Positions 7,214-16,635 of a stretch of DNA of 64,000 nucleotides are shown here, one piece after another; positions within the stretch are counted from its first letter, which is position 1, and each line of letters opens with the position of its first letter. The stretch lies in NCBI RefSeq assembly GCF_008935055.1, contig NZ_CP043028.1:2076501-2140500 (forward strand). The letters run 5' to 3'. Both the position numbers and the translations under genes were made by a program. The stretch comes from Pseudobutyrivibrio xylanivorans. Its GTDB lineage: Bacteria; Bacillota; Clostridia; Lachnospirales; Lachnospiraceae. The notes below the pieces were generated by a model that saw only the letters and a list, made by a program, of their open reading frames with translations, did not search any database and was not told the origin of the DNA.

Positions 7214-9433
7214 TTATTCTGTTACCGTCGTAATCTCGATATCTGTAGCATTGTCAGGTATCGATCCCTCTGGAACTTCCGTTCCTTCAAATGTTTGTGT
7301 AATTATACGATACGACGGTTGATCTGCTTCTTCCTGCTGGTCCTCTCCGGGATGCTCCTCATCAAAAACTCCATAAGGCTCTTCCTCATCAAATTCGCTG
7401 AATTCATTTTCATCAAACTCAGGCTCCTCCATCTGCTCCTCCGTGCCGATGAACTCCACTGGTCTCTTAAAGCCTATTGGCTGTAGTCCTTCGTGGATTT
7501 TAGCCATGTAATCCTGCCATATCTTGGCCGGATAAGTAGAACCCTTCAATCCCGGAACCTGCTTTGGAAGGTCGTAACCCACCCAAACGCTAGTCGTGTA
7601 ATAATATGAATAACCAACAAACCAGCCATCTCTATTGCTATTTGTTGTACCTGTCTTACCAGCAACCGGCATTTCACTAAGGTTAATTCCCTTAGCCGTT
7701 CCGTCAGTCACTACCGATTGTAGCATATCTGTCATCGTTCGTGCAGCATTTTCTTTATAAACTTCAACTTCTTCCTCGTCTTTTTCGTATATAATATTTC
7801 CCTTTGCATCTGTTATCTTCAAAATGCATGATGGATTGCGCATGTATCCATCATTAAAGATGGTGGCATATCCCTTTGCCATCTCAAGAGGGCTCACCCC
7901 TACTGTCAATCCCCCAAGACATGCTGCCATTCCATAATCATCCTTTTCAATGTGTGAAAAGCCTAATTTCTTTAAATATTGTATACCAACCTGTGGTGTT
8001 AGTTCCTCATAAAGCTTCCAGGCTATGGTATTCTTTGACTTTGCTACTGCTTCACGCAAGGTTATCTCACCTGCATATGTGCCACCTGCATTTTCCGGTC
8101 CATCCTCAATTTCTTCATCTATCACAATCGTATCAGGCGTATATCCTCTCTCTAAAACAGGCGTATATACAAGCAATGGCTTTATTGAACTTCCTGGTTG
8201 CCTGAAGCTCTGATATGCTCTATTCAGCGTATATCCGCTAACATCCTGGCTTCTTCCCCCAACTATTGCCACCGCCATTCCTGTTTTATTATCAATTGTT
8301 ACAGCTGCTCCCTGTAGTGCATAAATACCCTCCTCATTCACATCAGTGAATTCTTCTAGTTCTGTATCAATGACCTCCTGGAGCTGCTGCTGCATATCAA
8401 TATTTATGCTCGTATAAATTCTATACCCTGATGTAAACAAACTCTTATTCCAGGTGTTATACATCTCATCGTAAACGGCTTCGTAATTCTCTCTACTTTG
8501 CGTTGTTTTAAAATCATTTTGGAATTCGAACCCATTCACTTCCATCAAAGCCCGTGTAGCACAGTAATATATATACGTTTCCACATAATTATTCTTTGTA
8601 CCATTAGTTCGACTAAGAATTATCTGCTCCTGCCTTGCCTTATTATAGGTACTCTCACCTATCACTCCATCCGAATACATAGAATTAAGTATCAAGTTCC
8701 TTCTAGTCAGTGTATTTTCTGGATTAACAATAGGGTCATAATAGGTAGGACTGTTTGGTATCGCCAGCAAATAACATATCTCCGACAGTGTCAGTTCACT
8801 AATATCCTTACTGAAATAACCTTTTGCTGCTGCCTGAATTCCATAATAGCCGTTGGCAAAATACACATTGTTTAGGTAAAACTCTAAAATCTGATCTTTG
8901 GAGTACTTTTTTTCCATTTCAGAGGCAATATAAATCTCCTCCACCTTTCGCTGCCAGGTCTTTTCACTACTTAAGAATATTGTCCTTGCCAGCTGCTGGG
9001 TAATAGTACTTCCTCCCTGAGTAATCTCCTTATCTCGCAACACCGCAATAAGTGCTCTTGCAATAGCTTTATAATCCACACCATCATGTTGATAGAATTT
9101 CTTATCTTCAATTGAGATAATGGCCTGTGTAACATAAGTCGGAATCTGCTCGAATGAAATATAATAGACATCCTTCTCACCTTTCAGCACCGATATTGTA
9201 TCTCCATTAGCTGCATACACTTCGCTCGTCTCAATCTGTCTAAAGGTTTCTGGGCTGGAACGGCGCACAATACCTACAGCCTCCGACTTCAAATCGGAAA
9301 CAATAGACGCATAACCACTCACATAATAGTAACCAACACCGGCCACAACCAGGAGTAGTAGCAGGATTTGAACTTTTATTAGCCTCAGGATTTTTTTATC
9401 CCTTGCCCTAATTGCATGCGCACTTCCACTCAT
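7214..9433 (-). CDS. Class A penicillin-binding protein
   Basis: A 739-residue bifunctional peptidoglycan synthase. One N-terminal membrane segment (about 19-40) is followed by a GT51 glycosyltransferase domain (EDKKFYQHDGVD and GGSTITQQLAR motifs) and a transpeptidase domain with SxxK (SSIK), SKN and KTGTT. A strongly acidic tail of about 80 residues rich in Glu/Asp follows. An in-frame TGA lies just before the ATG, fixing the start, though the ribosome-binding site (GAGG) is unusually close. It acts at the outer face of the cytoplasmic membrane. The downstream glucokinase may be co-transcribed. Confidence 0.92.
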   Translation of the reverse strand: MSGSAHAIRARDKKILRLIKVQILLLLLVVAGVGYYYVSGYASIVSDLKSEAVGIVRRSSPETFRQIETSEVYAANGDTISVLKGEKDVYYISFEQIPTYVTQAIISIEDKKFYQHDGVDYKAIARALIAVLRDKEITQGGSTITQQLARTIFLSSEKTWQRKVEEIYIASEMEKKYSKDQILEFYLNNVYFANGYYGIQAAAKGYFSKDISELTLSEICYLLAIPNSPTYYDPIVNPENTLTRRNLILNSMYSDGVIGESTYNKARQEQIILSRTNGTKNNYVETYIYYCATRALMEVNGFEFQNDFKTTQSRENYEAVYDEMYNTWNKSLFTSGYRIYTSINIDMQQQLQEVIDTELEEFTDVNEEGIYALQGAAVTIDNKTGMAVAIVGGRSQDVSGYTLNRAYQSFRQPGSSIKPLLVYTPVLERGYTPDTIVIDEEIEDGPENAGGTYAGEITLREAVAKSKNTIAWKLYEELTPQVGIQYLKKLGFSHIEKDDYGMAACLGGLTVGVSPLEMAKGYATIFNDGYMRNPSCILKITDAKGNIIYEKDEEEVEVYKENAARTMTDMLQSVVTDGTAKGINLSEMPVAGKTGTTNSNRDGWFVGYSYYYTTSVWVGYDLPKQVPGLKGSTYPAKIWQDYMAKIHEGLQPIGFKRPVEFIGTEEQMEEPEFDENEFSEFDEEEPYGVFDEEHPGEDQQEEADQPSYRIITQTFEGTEVPEGSIPDNATDIEITTVTE

Positions 9434-9564
9434 ACCTCAATTGTAAACATTTGCCTGTTTATCCACAATACAAGCCACTTTTTCTCCACAGATTGTTCAA
9501 ATATTCATAATGGTTCTTCTTTGACATATTCGATTTTAAAATTTGTTTAGTTCCCTTATATCCC

Positions 9565-9593
9565 TTGTATTTAAGGCACTGGACAATTATGAT
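9565..9593 (+). promoter_or_regulatory. Promoter of the aldose epimerase gene
   Basis: TTGTAT (9565-9570), 17-bp spacer, TATGAT (9588-9593). The leader that follows contains a small hairpin, CCCAAAA/TTTTGGG (about 9613-9633), before the GGAGG ribosome-binding site. Confidence 0.55.
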
Positions 9594-9668
9594 AGTATTA
9601 GTTTGGTTTATATCCCAAAATCTATGCTTTTGGGGTGAAATTTAATGATAATATTAGGGAGGTTTAAC

Positions 9669-10703
9669 GTGGAAAAAGAAAAACTTGGCGTAACAAAAAA
9701 TAACGAAGATATTATCGCCTATACACTTGTAAACAAAAATGGTATGCAGGCTAAAATCATGAATTATGGCTGTAACCTTTTGGAACTTTGGGTTCCAGAT
9801 TCAGAGGGTATACTTTCAGATGTTGTACTTGGATATGACAAAATTGAGGACTATTTCGTAAACGGTCCTGGTTTTGGCTGCTGCATCTGTCCAAATGGTA
9901 ATCGTATCGGTGATGCAAAATTCACTCTCAATGGTGTTGAATATAAGCTTGATGTAAACGATGGTAAGAACAATCTTCACTCTGGCTTCAATCCTATGCA
10001 TAAGCGCATTTGGGATGTCGAATCTGTTGATGACAGCCATATCACTTTCACATGCCACAAGGCTGATGGCGAGTGCGGATTCCCAGGAGAGATGGATATC
10101 ACTATCACTTATACTCTTGGAGATGACAACTCTTTAAAGCTTGAATATAGTGGAATCTCAGATGTTGATACAGTTTTCAACCCAACTAACCACAGCTACT
10201 TCAATCTTAACGGTCACGACACTGGTTCCGTTATGAATCACATTGTTTGGGTAGATGCTGATAAGTATACTCACACAGATGAAGCTTCTATCCCACACGG
10301 CGAGCTCCGCGACGTTAAGGGAACTCCGATGGATTTTACAACTCCAAAGCCTCTTAGCAAGGATACTGATGCAGATTATGACCAGCTCAACTGGGCAGGC
10401 GGCTTCGACCACAACTACTGCTTAAATAATCCATCACTTACTAAGCCATCTTGCACTCTTGAAGATCCTGAGAGCGGCAGAAAAATGGAAGTTTATACTG
10501 ATTTACCTGGCGTTCAACTATATGCTGGCAATTACCTTGATACATCACATATTGGTAAGGGTGGCGTTACCTACGATAAGCGTTATGGCGTGTGCTTCGA
10601 GTCTCAGTACTTCCCAAATGCACTCAACGTACCAAGCTTTGCACAGCCTATCGCCAAAGCAGGCGTAAAAGCTCACTCAACTACAATTTATAAATTCGTA
10701 TAA
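9669..10703 (+). CDS. galM: Aldose 1-epimerase (galactose mutarotase)
   Basis: A 344-residue enzyme that interconverts alpha and beta anomers of sugars, feeding the Leloir and glycolytic routes. The catalytic residues known for the family are visible: His in NNLHSGF, His in NPTNHSYFNL, and the base Glu in VCFESQYFPNA. I choose the GTG at 9669, which has GGAGG 7 nt upstream; the in-frame ATG at 9645 has no site and would overlap the leader. A bidirectional terminator follows. It stands alone between convergent and divergent neighbours. Confidence 0.9.
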   Translation: MEKEKLGVTKNNEDIIAYTLVNKNGMQAKIMNYGCNLLELWVPDSEGILSDVVLGYDKIEDYFVNGPGFGCCICPNGNRIGDAKFTLNGVEYKLDVNDGKNNLHSGFNPMHKRIWDVESVDDSHITFTCHKADGECGFPGEMDITITYTLGDDNSLKLEYSGISDVDTVFNPTNHSYFNLNGHDTGSVMNHIVWVDADKYTHTDEASIPHGELRDVKGTPMDFTTPKPLSKDTDADYDQLNWAGGFDHNYCLNNPSLTKPSCTLEDPESGRKMEVYTDLPGVQLYAGNYLDTSHIGKGGVTYDKRYGVCFESQYFPNALNVPSFAQPIAKAGVKAHSTTIYKFV

Positions 10704-10717
10704 AGTACATAGATATA

Positions 10718-10751
10718 AAAAGAGCCAACTCATAGCGAGTTGGCTTTTTTA
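10718..10751. terminator. Bidirectional terminator
   Basis: AGCCAACTC-ATAG..-GAGTTGGCT with A-tract on one side and T-tract on the other. It ends the epimerase gene on the plus strand and can end transketolase transcription on the minus strand. Confidence 0.85.
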
Positions 10752-10884
10752 ATGCGGCTCATAATCCAGGCAAGCGCGAGCAGGAAGGCTCCATGCCGGG
10801 GAAGGAGGGTGCCCCTTTAGGGGAGTTCCCTTGCCCGAGTATGGAAGGTGGCCTGCGGGAGCATGTAAACCTTGGATGCCGCTA
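10752..10884. other. GC-rich multi-stem region downstream of transketolase
   Basis: A 133-bp stretch, visibly much richer in G+C than its surroundings, between the transketolase stop and the shared terminator. Outer arms GCGGC...GCCGC enclose smaller pairings such as GTGCCCC/GGGGAG and CCAGG/CCTTGG. No reading frame is convincing. It may be a structured 3' untranslated region or a palindromic repeat element. Confidence 0.4.
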
Positions 10885-11823
10885 TTATAAAAATGCTTTA
10901 ATCTGCTTGTAGATTCCTTCAGCGTCGAGCTCATACTTAGCAAGAAGCTTTACAGCTGGGCCTGACTCTCCGAATGTATCCTTTACACCGATGCGAAGCA
11001 TCTTTGTAGGGCACTTCTCAGAAAGAACCTCTGCAACGGCTCCACCAAGACCCCCAATAACTGAATGCTCTTCAACAGTAACAACCTTACCTGTCTTTGA
11101 AGCGCTCTTTACGATAAGATCTGCATCGATAGGCTTAATTGTATGGATATTGATAACCTCTGCATCAATTCCGTCCTCTGCAAGCTTCTTAGCAGCCTCA
11201 AGAGACTCATTAACCTCAAGACCTGTAGCAATGATTGTAAGGTCCTTGCCTTCCTTAAGAACAACACCCTTGCCGATTTCAAACTTGTAATCTGCATTGT
11301 CGTTGATTACAGGTACTGCAAGACGTCCAAATCTAAGGTAAACTGGGCCATCCATCTTGTAAGCAGCCTCTACAGCAGCCTTAGCTTCTACATCATCTGA
11401 AGGATTGATGATTGTCATTCCTGGGATTGTACGCATAAGAGCGATATCCTCGTTACACTGATGAGAAGCGCCGTCCTCACCTACTGAAATACCAGCATGT
11501 GTAGCACCAATCTTAACATTAAGATGTGGGTAACCAACTGAGTTACGAACCTGTTCAAAAGCTCTACCTGCTGCGAACATAGCAAATGATGAGCAGAATG
11601 GAACCTTTCCTGTGCTAGCGATACCAGCAGCAATACCAACCATGTTTGCCTCTGCGATTCCACAGTCAATGTGACGCTCTGGGAACGCCTTCTTAAAAAT
11701 ACCTGTCTTTGTAGCCTCAGCGAGATCTGCATCAAGAACTACAACATTATCATATTTCTCACCTAAAGCAACGAGAGCGTTACCGTAGCTCTCACGAGTT
11801 GCGATTTTCTTAACATCTGCCAT
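10885..11823 (-). CDS. Transketolase, C-terminal subunit
   Basis: A 312-residue protein with the pyrimidine-binding domain (YGNALVALGEKYDNVVVLDADLAEA at the start, GEDGASHQCNEDIALMR in the middle) and the C-terminal transketolase domain. With the N-terminal subunit (11823-12650) it forms a split transketolase, transferring two-carbon ketol units in the non-oxidative pentose phosphate pathway. The start ATG overlaps the partner stop (TAATG), so translation is coupled. Split transketolase is common in Firmicutes. Confidence 0.92.
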   Translation of the reverse strand: MADVKKIATRESYGNALVALGEKYDNVVVLDADLAEATKTGIFKKAFPERHIDCGIAEANMVGIAAGIASTGKVPFCSSFAMFAAGRAFEQVRNSVGYPHLNVKIGATHAGISVGEDGASHQCNEDIALMRTIPGMTIINPSDDVEAKAAVEAAYKMDGPVYLRFGRLAVPVINDNADYKFEIGKGVVLKEGKDLTIIATGLEVNESLEAAKKLAEDGIDAEVINIHTIKPIDADLIVKSASKTGKVVTVEEHSVIGGLGGAVAEVLSEKCPTKMLRIGVKDTFGESGPAVKLLAKYELDAEGIYKQIKAFL

Positions 11824-12650
11824 TACTCTTCACCTGCTTTCTTTAATTCTTCCATAGCAATTGCATATTCTTCATCGTTAGGAGCCTTTCCGTGCCATCC
11901 TACCTGGTTCTCCATGAATGAAACGCCCTTGCCCTTAACTGTCTTCATAACAATTGCAGTAGGCTGTCCCTTTGTCTCTCTAGCCTCTTTGAAAGCAGCG
12001 CGAAGCTGATCAAAATCATTTCCATCAGCGACCTCTACAACATGGAAGTTGAATGCTCTGAACTTGTCTGGAATTGGATATGGGCTGTTAACATCCTCAA
12101 TGCGACCATCTATCTGAAGACCGTTGTTATCAACGATTACACAAAGATTATCAAGCTTCTTTGCAGCTGCAAACATTGATGCTTCCCAAACCTGACCTTC
12201 CTGAATCTCACCATCTCCAAGAAGTGTATATACACGATAGCTTTCATTTGAAAGCTTTGCAGAAAGAGCCATACCAACGGCTACAGAAATACCCTGTCCA
12301 AGTGAGCCAGATGATGCATCGATACCTGGTGTGTGCTGTACACATGGATGTCCCTGAAGATGTGAACCAATACTACGAAGAGTCTTTAAATCCTCAACTG
12401 GGAAAAATCCTCTCTGTGCAAGTGTAGAATAAAGACCTGGTGCAGTGTGTCCCTTAGAAAGCACAAATCTGTCACGATCTGCCTTCTTTGGATTCTTTGG
12501 ATCAATATTCATCTCTTCAAAATAAAGGTATGTAAATACCTCTGTCGCTGATAATGATCCACCTGGATGTCCAGCCTTAGCTGCATGAACACCCTCAATG
12601 ATGCCCTTGCGGACCTCAGTAGCTGTTTTCTTAAGCTCTTGATTAGTCAT
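11823..12650 (-). CDS. Transketolase, N-terminal subunit
   Basis: A 275-residue thiamine diphosphate-binding half. HPGGSLS and KGHTAPG hold the conserved His residues; the diphosphate/metal motif runs from GDGEIQEGQVWEA to VDNNGLQIDG. GGAGGAG precedes the ATG. It is first in a two-gene operon with the C-terminal subunit and acts in the cytosol. Confidence 0.93.
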   Translation of the reverse strand: MTNQELKKTATEVRKGIIEGVHAAKAGHPGGSLSATEVFTYLYFEEMNIDPKNPKKADRDRFVLSKGHTAPGLYSTLAQRGFFPVEDLKTLRSIGSHLQGHPCVQHTPGIDASSGSLGQGISVAVGMALSAKLSNESYRVYTLLGDGEIQEGQVWEASMFAAAKKLDNLCVIVDNNGLQIDGRIEDVNSPYPIPDKFRAFNFHVVEVADGNDFDQLRAAFKEARETKGQPTAIVMKTVKGKGVSFMENQVGWHGKAPNDEEYAIAMEELKKAGEE

Positions 12651-12708
12651 TTTTCTCCTCCTAATACTTAATATCCAACGCCTTTATTGGCTATGAATAA
12701 TCATATAA

Positions 12709-14133
12709 TTATCTCATCTCATCAAGCGTAATCAGCATAATATTTTTAATCGCTGATGAAATGGTAACAGCGTTTTCATGAAATCCTGCGTTCGAGAACA
12801 CAAGATAAAATGCATCCCCCTGCCTATGAAGCTGCTTAGTCTTCTCAATAAGCAACTTCAGCTGCGCAACCTCAATTGGTTCGTGATTGTAATAGCACTG
12901 AGCAAAAATAGTAGCAGATTTGCCATCACACTTTCCTAATGAAACCAAATCAAATCCATCTGTTGTGCCTGCCTCGTCATCATTTACCCACCAGTTTCCT
13001 ATTTCTTCAACAGTAAATGGTAACTGATTCTTCTCGCTTTGGTCTGCCAGATACTCACCACAAATCTTGATGAATACGGTCTTCATGTAGTCATCCAAAG
13101 ATTCCTCAACGGCTGCCCATAGCTTTTCAACATTTCCACAATTGTAATCATCAACATTTGGTACAACAAACTTGTACCAAAACAATGTGCTCGTGTTTAC
13201 GATTGAATAACGTGTTTTCTTTCTATTTGTAATCTCAGTAATAGCTGTATCCTTTGTACAGATACCAATTGCCATTAAGGAATTCAAATATGGAACAACA
13301 ACATCCTTTGGCTTCTCAACCTCTGCAGAAATCTGATTAACACGATTCAGCCCCTTTGCCAAGGTTGCCAACATATAATTATAATATGCAAGCTCTCTAA
13401 GCTCCGTCGCCATAACCTTTTCTGGATTAAGGCCAAAATTTGTGTTTTTATCTAAAAATAGTTTTACTGTAATTTCTTTAAGTTTATCATCTCTAGTAAT
13501 TGGAGAAAGACCATAGCCTTTAAATCCACCAATTCCCAAAAGATTTGCTACTCTGACAAGATTATATGGTATACCACCTGTGATTCCATATAAATATGCT
13601 GCCTCTTTTGGACTAGCATCCCCAAAGAATTGGCAGGAATCATAAAATCCTAAGGGTTTAACCTCTAAATCCAAGCTGATATCCTTAGACCATATAGCTT
13701 TCTTACCATTAACATGCTTGTCAATCAGCACAAAAGCATCTGAGCAGAATATCAATTTAACCGGAAGGTCCTTCCATTCACCAACTACATAGTCGTGTAG
13801 AAGTCTATCAAATTCGGAATCTGCCTTTACGAAGTTTGGATATTGATCGATTATAATGAGCTGCTTTTCCTTTGATGCTCTCTCACTAATCTCTTTACAG
13901 AAACTGGCAGCATCCAGTGCTTCCATTCCCATCAGCTGCCCTAAGCGTTCAAGCTGATGCTTTCCCGTAGTTTCATATGCCTCAAAGAATATAGCATTCT
14001 TTTCCTGTGCAAACTCCTGTAAAAGCGAAGTTTTGCCAACACCAATGGAACCAGATACTACTGCAACAGAAACAGTTTCTCCCTCATAAAACCCATTTAA
14101 TTTCTCGATTTCATTTTTTCTTCCTATAAACAT
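12709..14133 (-). CDS. AAA ATPase with DUF234-like C-terminal domain
   Basis: A 474-residue protein. Residues 1-45 contain Walker A (GSIGVGKTS); residues around 95 carry a Walker B-like LIIIDQYPNF. The middle has a winged-helix-like part, and the C-terminus (about 335-460) resembles the nuclease-like DUF234 domain seen in archaeal-type ATPases of bacteria, although its usual E-x-K core is changed to AQCYY. Function is unknown in this group. AAAGGAG precedes the ATG. Upstream (14149-14165) lies a short inverted repeat CACGC/GCGTG that could be a regulator site. Confidence 0.75.
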   Translation of the reverse strand: MFIGRKNEIEKLNGFYEGETVSVAVVSGSIGVGKTSLLQEFAQEKNAIFFEAYETTGKHQLERLGQLMGMEALDAASFCKEISERASKEKQLIIIDQYPNFVKADSEFDRLLHDYVVGEWKDLPVKLIFCSDAFVLIDKHVNGKKAIWSKDISLDLEVKPLGFYDSCQFFGDASPKEAAYLYGITGGIPYNLVRVANLLGIGGFKGYGLSPITRDDKLKEITVKLFLDKNTNFGLNPEKVMATELRELAYYNYMLATLAKGLNRVNQISAEVEKPKDVVVPYLNSLMAIGICTKDTAITEITNRKKTRYSIVNTSTLFWYKFVVPNVDDYNCGNVEKLWAAVEESLDDYMKTVFIKICGEYLADQSEKNQLPFTVEEIGNWWVNDDEAGTTDGFDLVSLGKCDGKSATIFAQCYYNHEPIEVAQLKLLIEKTKQLHRQGDAFYLVFSNAGFHENAVTISSAIKNIMLITLDEMR

Positions 14134-14426
14134 AACACCTCTCCTTTACACGCAGTACGCGCGTGCAAATCTATGGTATCACGTTTCAACTATTACTGCA
14201 ATATTATCCAAATATTACGATTTTGTTTTTATATTTCTAAACTATTTTAGCAATACTTGTAATAACTATTGTTTACTTTAGCATTATCTACTAAATTATG
14301 CAATAAATCGTTCTCTTTTTTTACCTTTTAAGGGCGAAAAAAAGACCTGAGATATCTATTCTTTTAAGTATGTTATAATTCTTATATACCCTTTTTATTT
14401 GTTGAATGAATTGTGAGGACGTGCAT

Positions 14427-15428
14427 ATGCCTGGATTTATCACTCATCTAACCTTTGGAGAACAAACCTTATCATTCATAGATTCAAAAGAAACAATCTC
14501 TATTTTAGACACTCATTCCACCTGTTTTGGCCTGGGCCTACAGGGGCCTGACATATTTTTCTATCATATTCCGTCATATCTTTTATATAAACTGAATATT
14601 GGTAATATCATGCACAGGCAAAATGTAATGCTATTCTTTGATAATCTAATCAACGCCAGAAACTTCATGGACAACGAAAAAGATCGAGCTGTATGTGATG
14701 CTTATATAATTGGGTTTATAGGACATTACTCATTAGACGTAGCTTGTCATCCATATATATATTATAAAAGCGATCATTTTAATAACCTTAAACGAGGTCA
14801 CGCCTACGATTTTGGCAAACACGTTTCATTAGAGACTGATATTGATCACATTCTGCTAGATCACTACTTCCACATTCGTCCAAACCAATTCGACTACGCT
14901 GCCGCAGTACGTCCAACTAAAGATCAGAAAATAATAATTGCTAACCTATTACATTCTGCTATAAACAATACTTTTCCAAACAATAAAGTACGTCTTTGTA
15001 CAATCAAAGGCGCTATAAATTCATTTATAAAGCTTAACAAAATGATGCATGACCCAAAAGGTAAGAAGAAAAAATGCATTAGAAATATAGAACAATTTAT
15101 TTTTAAATGCTGTGTAATATCTGCCATGATTCCAAGTGACACAATAATAAAATACGTAGACCCTTGTAATACGTTACACAACACTTGGCATAACCCTTGG
15201 AATCCGATTATTCCTCGTACTGAAAGTGTAATAGACTTGATTAATAAAACCATGCCACAGTATCTAGACCGAATTAAGCTCTATATGCTTTCCTGCGGCA
15301 ATTTAGATAATATTAATGATGAATTAGATTCTATAATAGAAACAGATCGCTATCTTCACTATAGAAATCAGCTTCTAGCCAATTTAAGTGATTTAAGCTA
15401 TATCAGCGGTCTACCGATTAAAAATTAA
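14427..15428 (+). CDS. Zinc-dependent phospholipase C-like protein
   Basis: A 333-residue member of the zinc-dependent phospholipase C family (PF00882-like). It opens with MPGFITHLTFGEQ (His near the N-terminus for metal binding), then GLGLQGPDIFFYH, and FIGHYSLDVACHP with further metal-ligand His/Asp. No signal peptide is visible, so it is probably cytosolic; many family members have no proven lipase activity. The ATG at 14427 has GAGG 8 nt upstream; the earlier ATG at 14406 has none. A strong terminator follows. Confidence 0.75.
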   Translation: MPGFITHLTFGEQTLSFIDSKETISILDTHSTCFGLGLQGPDIFFYHIPSYLLYKLNIGNIMHRQNVMLFFDNLINARNFMDNEKDRAVCDAYIIGFIGHYSLDVACHPYIYYKSDHFNNLKRGHAYDFGKHVSLETDIDHILLDHYFHIRPNQFDYAAAVRPTKDQKIIIANLLHSAINNTFPNNKVRLCTIKGAINSFIKLNKMMHDPKGKKKKCIRNIEQFIFKCCVISAMIPSDTIIKYVDPCNTLHNTWHNPWNPIIPRTESVIDLINKTMPQYLDRIKLYMLSCGNLDNINDELDSIIETDRYLHYRNQLLANLSDLSYISGLPIKN

Positions 15429-15440
15429 TAGTATAATGAA

Positions 15441-15472
15441 AAAACCTTCAGAATTTATCTGAAGGTTTTTTA
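15441..15472 (+). terminator. Intrinsic terminator
   Basis: AACCTTCAGA/TCTGAAGGTT stem with short loop and T-tract, directly after the phospholipase-like gene. Confidence 0.9.
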
Positions 15473-15483
15473 CATAATAAAAG

Positions 15484-15556
<73 letters not shown>

Positions 15557-15561
15557 ACGAG

Positions 15562-15635
15562 TTGCGGGAGATGGATTTGAACCACCGACCTCCGGGTTAT
15601 GAGCCCGGCGAGCTTCCAGACTGCTCCATCCCGCG
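15562..15635 (-). tRNA. Initiator tRNA-Met (CAT)
   Basis: 74 nt; CGCGGGA acceptor with the C1-A72 mismatch that marks initiator tRNAs, and anticodon arm CCGGG-CTCATAA-CCCGG with the run of three G-C pairs. Confidence 0.95.
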
Positions 15636-15647
15636 ATGTTAAAAAGA

Positions 15648-15729
15648 TGGGCGGTGGTGGATTCGAACCACCGAAGCAATTTGCAGCAGATTTACAGTCT
15701 GTCCCCTTTGGCCACTCGGGAAACCGCCC
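15648..15729 (-). tRNA. tRNA-Tyr (GTA)
   Basis: 82 nt with a long variable arm; acceptor GGGCGGT, anticodon loop CTGTAAA giving GTA. Confidence 0.95.
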
Positions 15730-15755
15730 ATATTTACAAACTATATTCAATTGAA

Positions 15756-15828
15756 TGGGACCTACAGGGCTCGAACCTGTGACCCTCTGCTTGTAAGGCA
15801 GATGCTCTCCCAGCTGAGCTAAGATCCC
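15756..15828 (-). tRNA. tRNA-Val (TAC)
   Basis: 73 nt; acceptor GGGATCT/AGGTCCC, anticodon arm TCTGC-CTTACAA-GCAGA giving TAC. First intact tRNA of the cluster. Confidence 0.95.
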
Positions 15829-15849
15829 ACAGTAAATATTGAATTTGAA

Positions 15850-15872
15850 CGACCCCAGAGGGACTTGAACCC
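15850..15872 (-). pseudogene. 3' remnant of a fifth tRNA
   Basis: The minus strand reads GGGTTCAAGTCCC, then CTCTGGGGTCG: a T-loop, the 3' half of a T-stem and the 3' acceptor strand with discriminator G. The 5' rest of the cloverleaf is missing; the T-stem partner breaks after three G residues and AT-rich sequence begins. This is the exact border between the tRNA cluster and the accessory tract. Confidence 0.65.
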
Positions 15873-15895
15873 ATAAAATAATGGAGGGGTGAGCT

Positions 15896-16057
15896 ATGAA
15901 GTATGTATGTGATGTATGCGGGTATGTTTTTGATGAAGAGCTGGGAGAGCCAGATTGGGACGTTGAACCAGGAACAAAATTTGAGGATTTGCCAGAGGAT
16001 TTTGTATGCCCAGTTTGTTTAGTCGAGAAAGAACATTTCAAACCTGTAGAAGAGTAA
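15896..16057 (+). CDS. Rubredoxin
   Basis: A 53-residue protein with the two iron-binding knuckles [10 protein letters not shown] and [11 protein letters not shown]. Rubredoxins carry single electrons in anaerobes, often to oxygen- or peroxide-detoxifying enzymes. The second knuckle has Leu where Gly is usual. GGAGGGG precedes the ATG. The next gene, an ArsC/Spx-like protein, follows by 25 bp and may be co-transcribed. Confidence 0.92.
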   Translation: MKYVCDVCGYVFDEELGEPDWDVEPGTKFEDLPEDFVCPVCLVEKEHFKPVEE

Positions 16058-16082
16058 AACCAAATCATAGGAGGAAACTAAT

Positions 16083-16433
16083 ATGAAGGTATACTGTTAC
16101 GAACGATGTACAACTTGTAAGAAGGCATTAAAGTGGTTAGATGATAATGGGATTAAGTACCAACTAATGGATATAAAGGGAGACCATCCTGATGAGAAGA
16201 CTCTTAGGGCTGCTCACAAAAAGAGTGGTGTCGAGCTGAAGAAGTTTTTTAATACAAGTGGACAGCTTTACAGACAGATGGAGCTTACAAAGAAATTACC
16301 AGAGATGTCTGATGATGAAAAGTTTAAGCTTTTGGCATCAGACGGAATGCTTGTAAAACGACCACTTGTTATTACAGATGATGCAGTGCTTCTTGGATTT
16401 AAAGAGGCTGAATGGACAGAGGTGCTTAAGTAG
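16083..16433 (+). CDS. ArsC/Spx/YffB-family protein
   Basis: A 116-residue thioredoxin-fold protein. CTTC is near the N-terminus (YERCTTCKKALKWL) and KRPLVITDD near the C-terminus, both typical of the ArsC-like family that includes arsenate reductase, Spx and YffB. It lacks the Spx features needed to call a transcription factor with confidence; no ars genes are nearby. A redox-linked cytosolic role beside rubredoxin is plausible. Confidence 0.82.
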   Translation: MKVYCYERCTTCKKALKWLDDNGIKYQLMDIKGDHPDEKTLRAAHKKSGVELKKFFNTSGQLYRQMELTKKLPEMSDDEKFKLLASDGMLVKRPLVITDDAVLLGFKEAEWTEVLK

Positions 16434-16506
16434 ACTAGAGGCAACAGGGAAGAGAATGGATTACTCGGATAAAAGCCTGGGACATATACCAACATAATAG
16501 GGAGAC

Positions 16507-16578
16507 GAATACTATCAGAAAATTCTCGGCCTAAATCTTTGCAAAGATGGGCAGGAAGTTTTGGATATCGGCATAGGT
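16507..16578 (+). pseudogene. Fragment of a SAM methyltransferase gene
   Basis: One frame reads EYYQKILGLNL then DGQEVLDIGIG, the start of a class I methyltransferase domain up to the SAM-binding G-loop. It then runs out into unrelated codons. The start of a similar gene may lie just upstream (about 16457) in another frame. Only a remnant of about 24 codons is recognisable. Confidence 0.55.
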
Positions 16579-16635
16579 AAAAAAATAGAGTTAATTCAGA
16601 ACTATGAAATCCGCATTAAGATAATAGGGGGAGTT

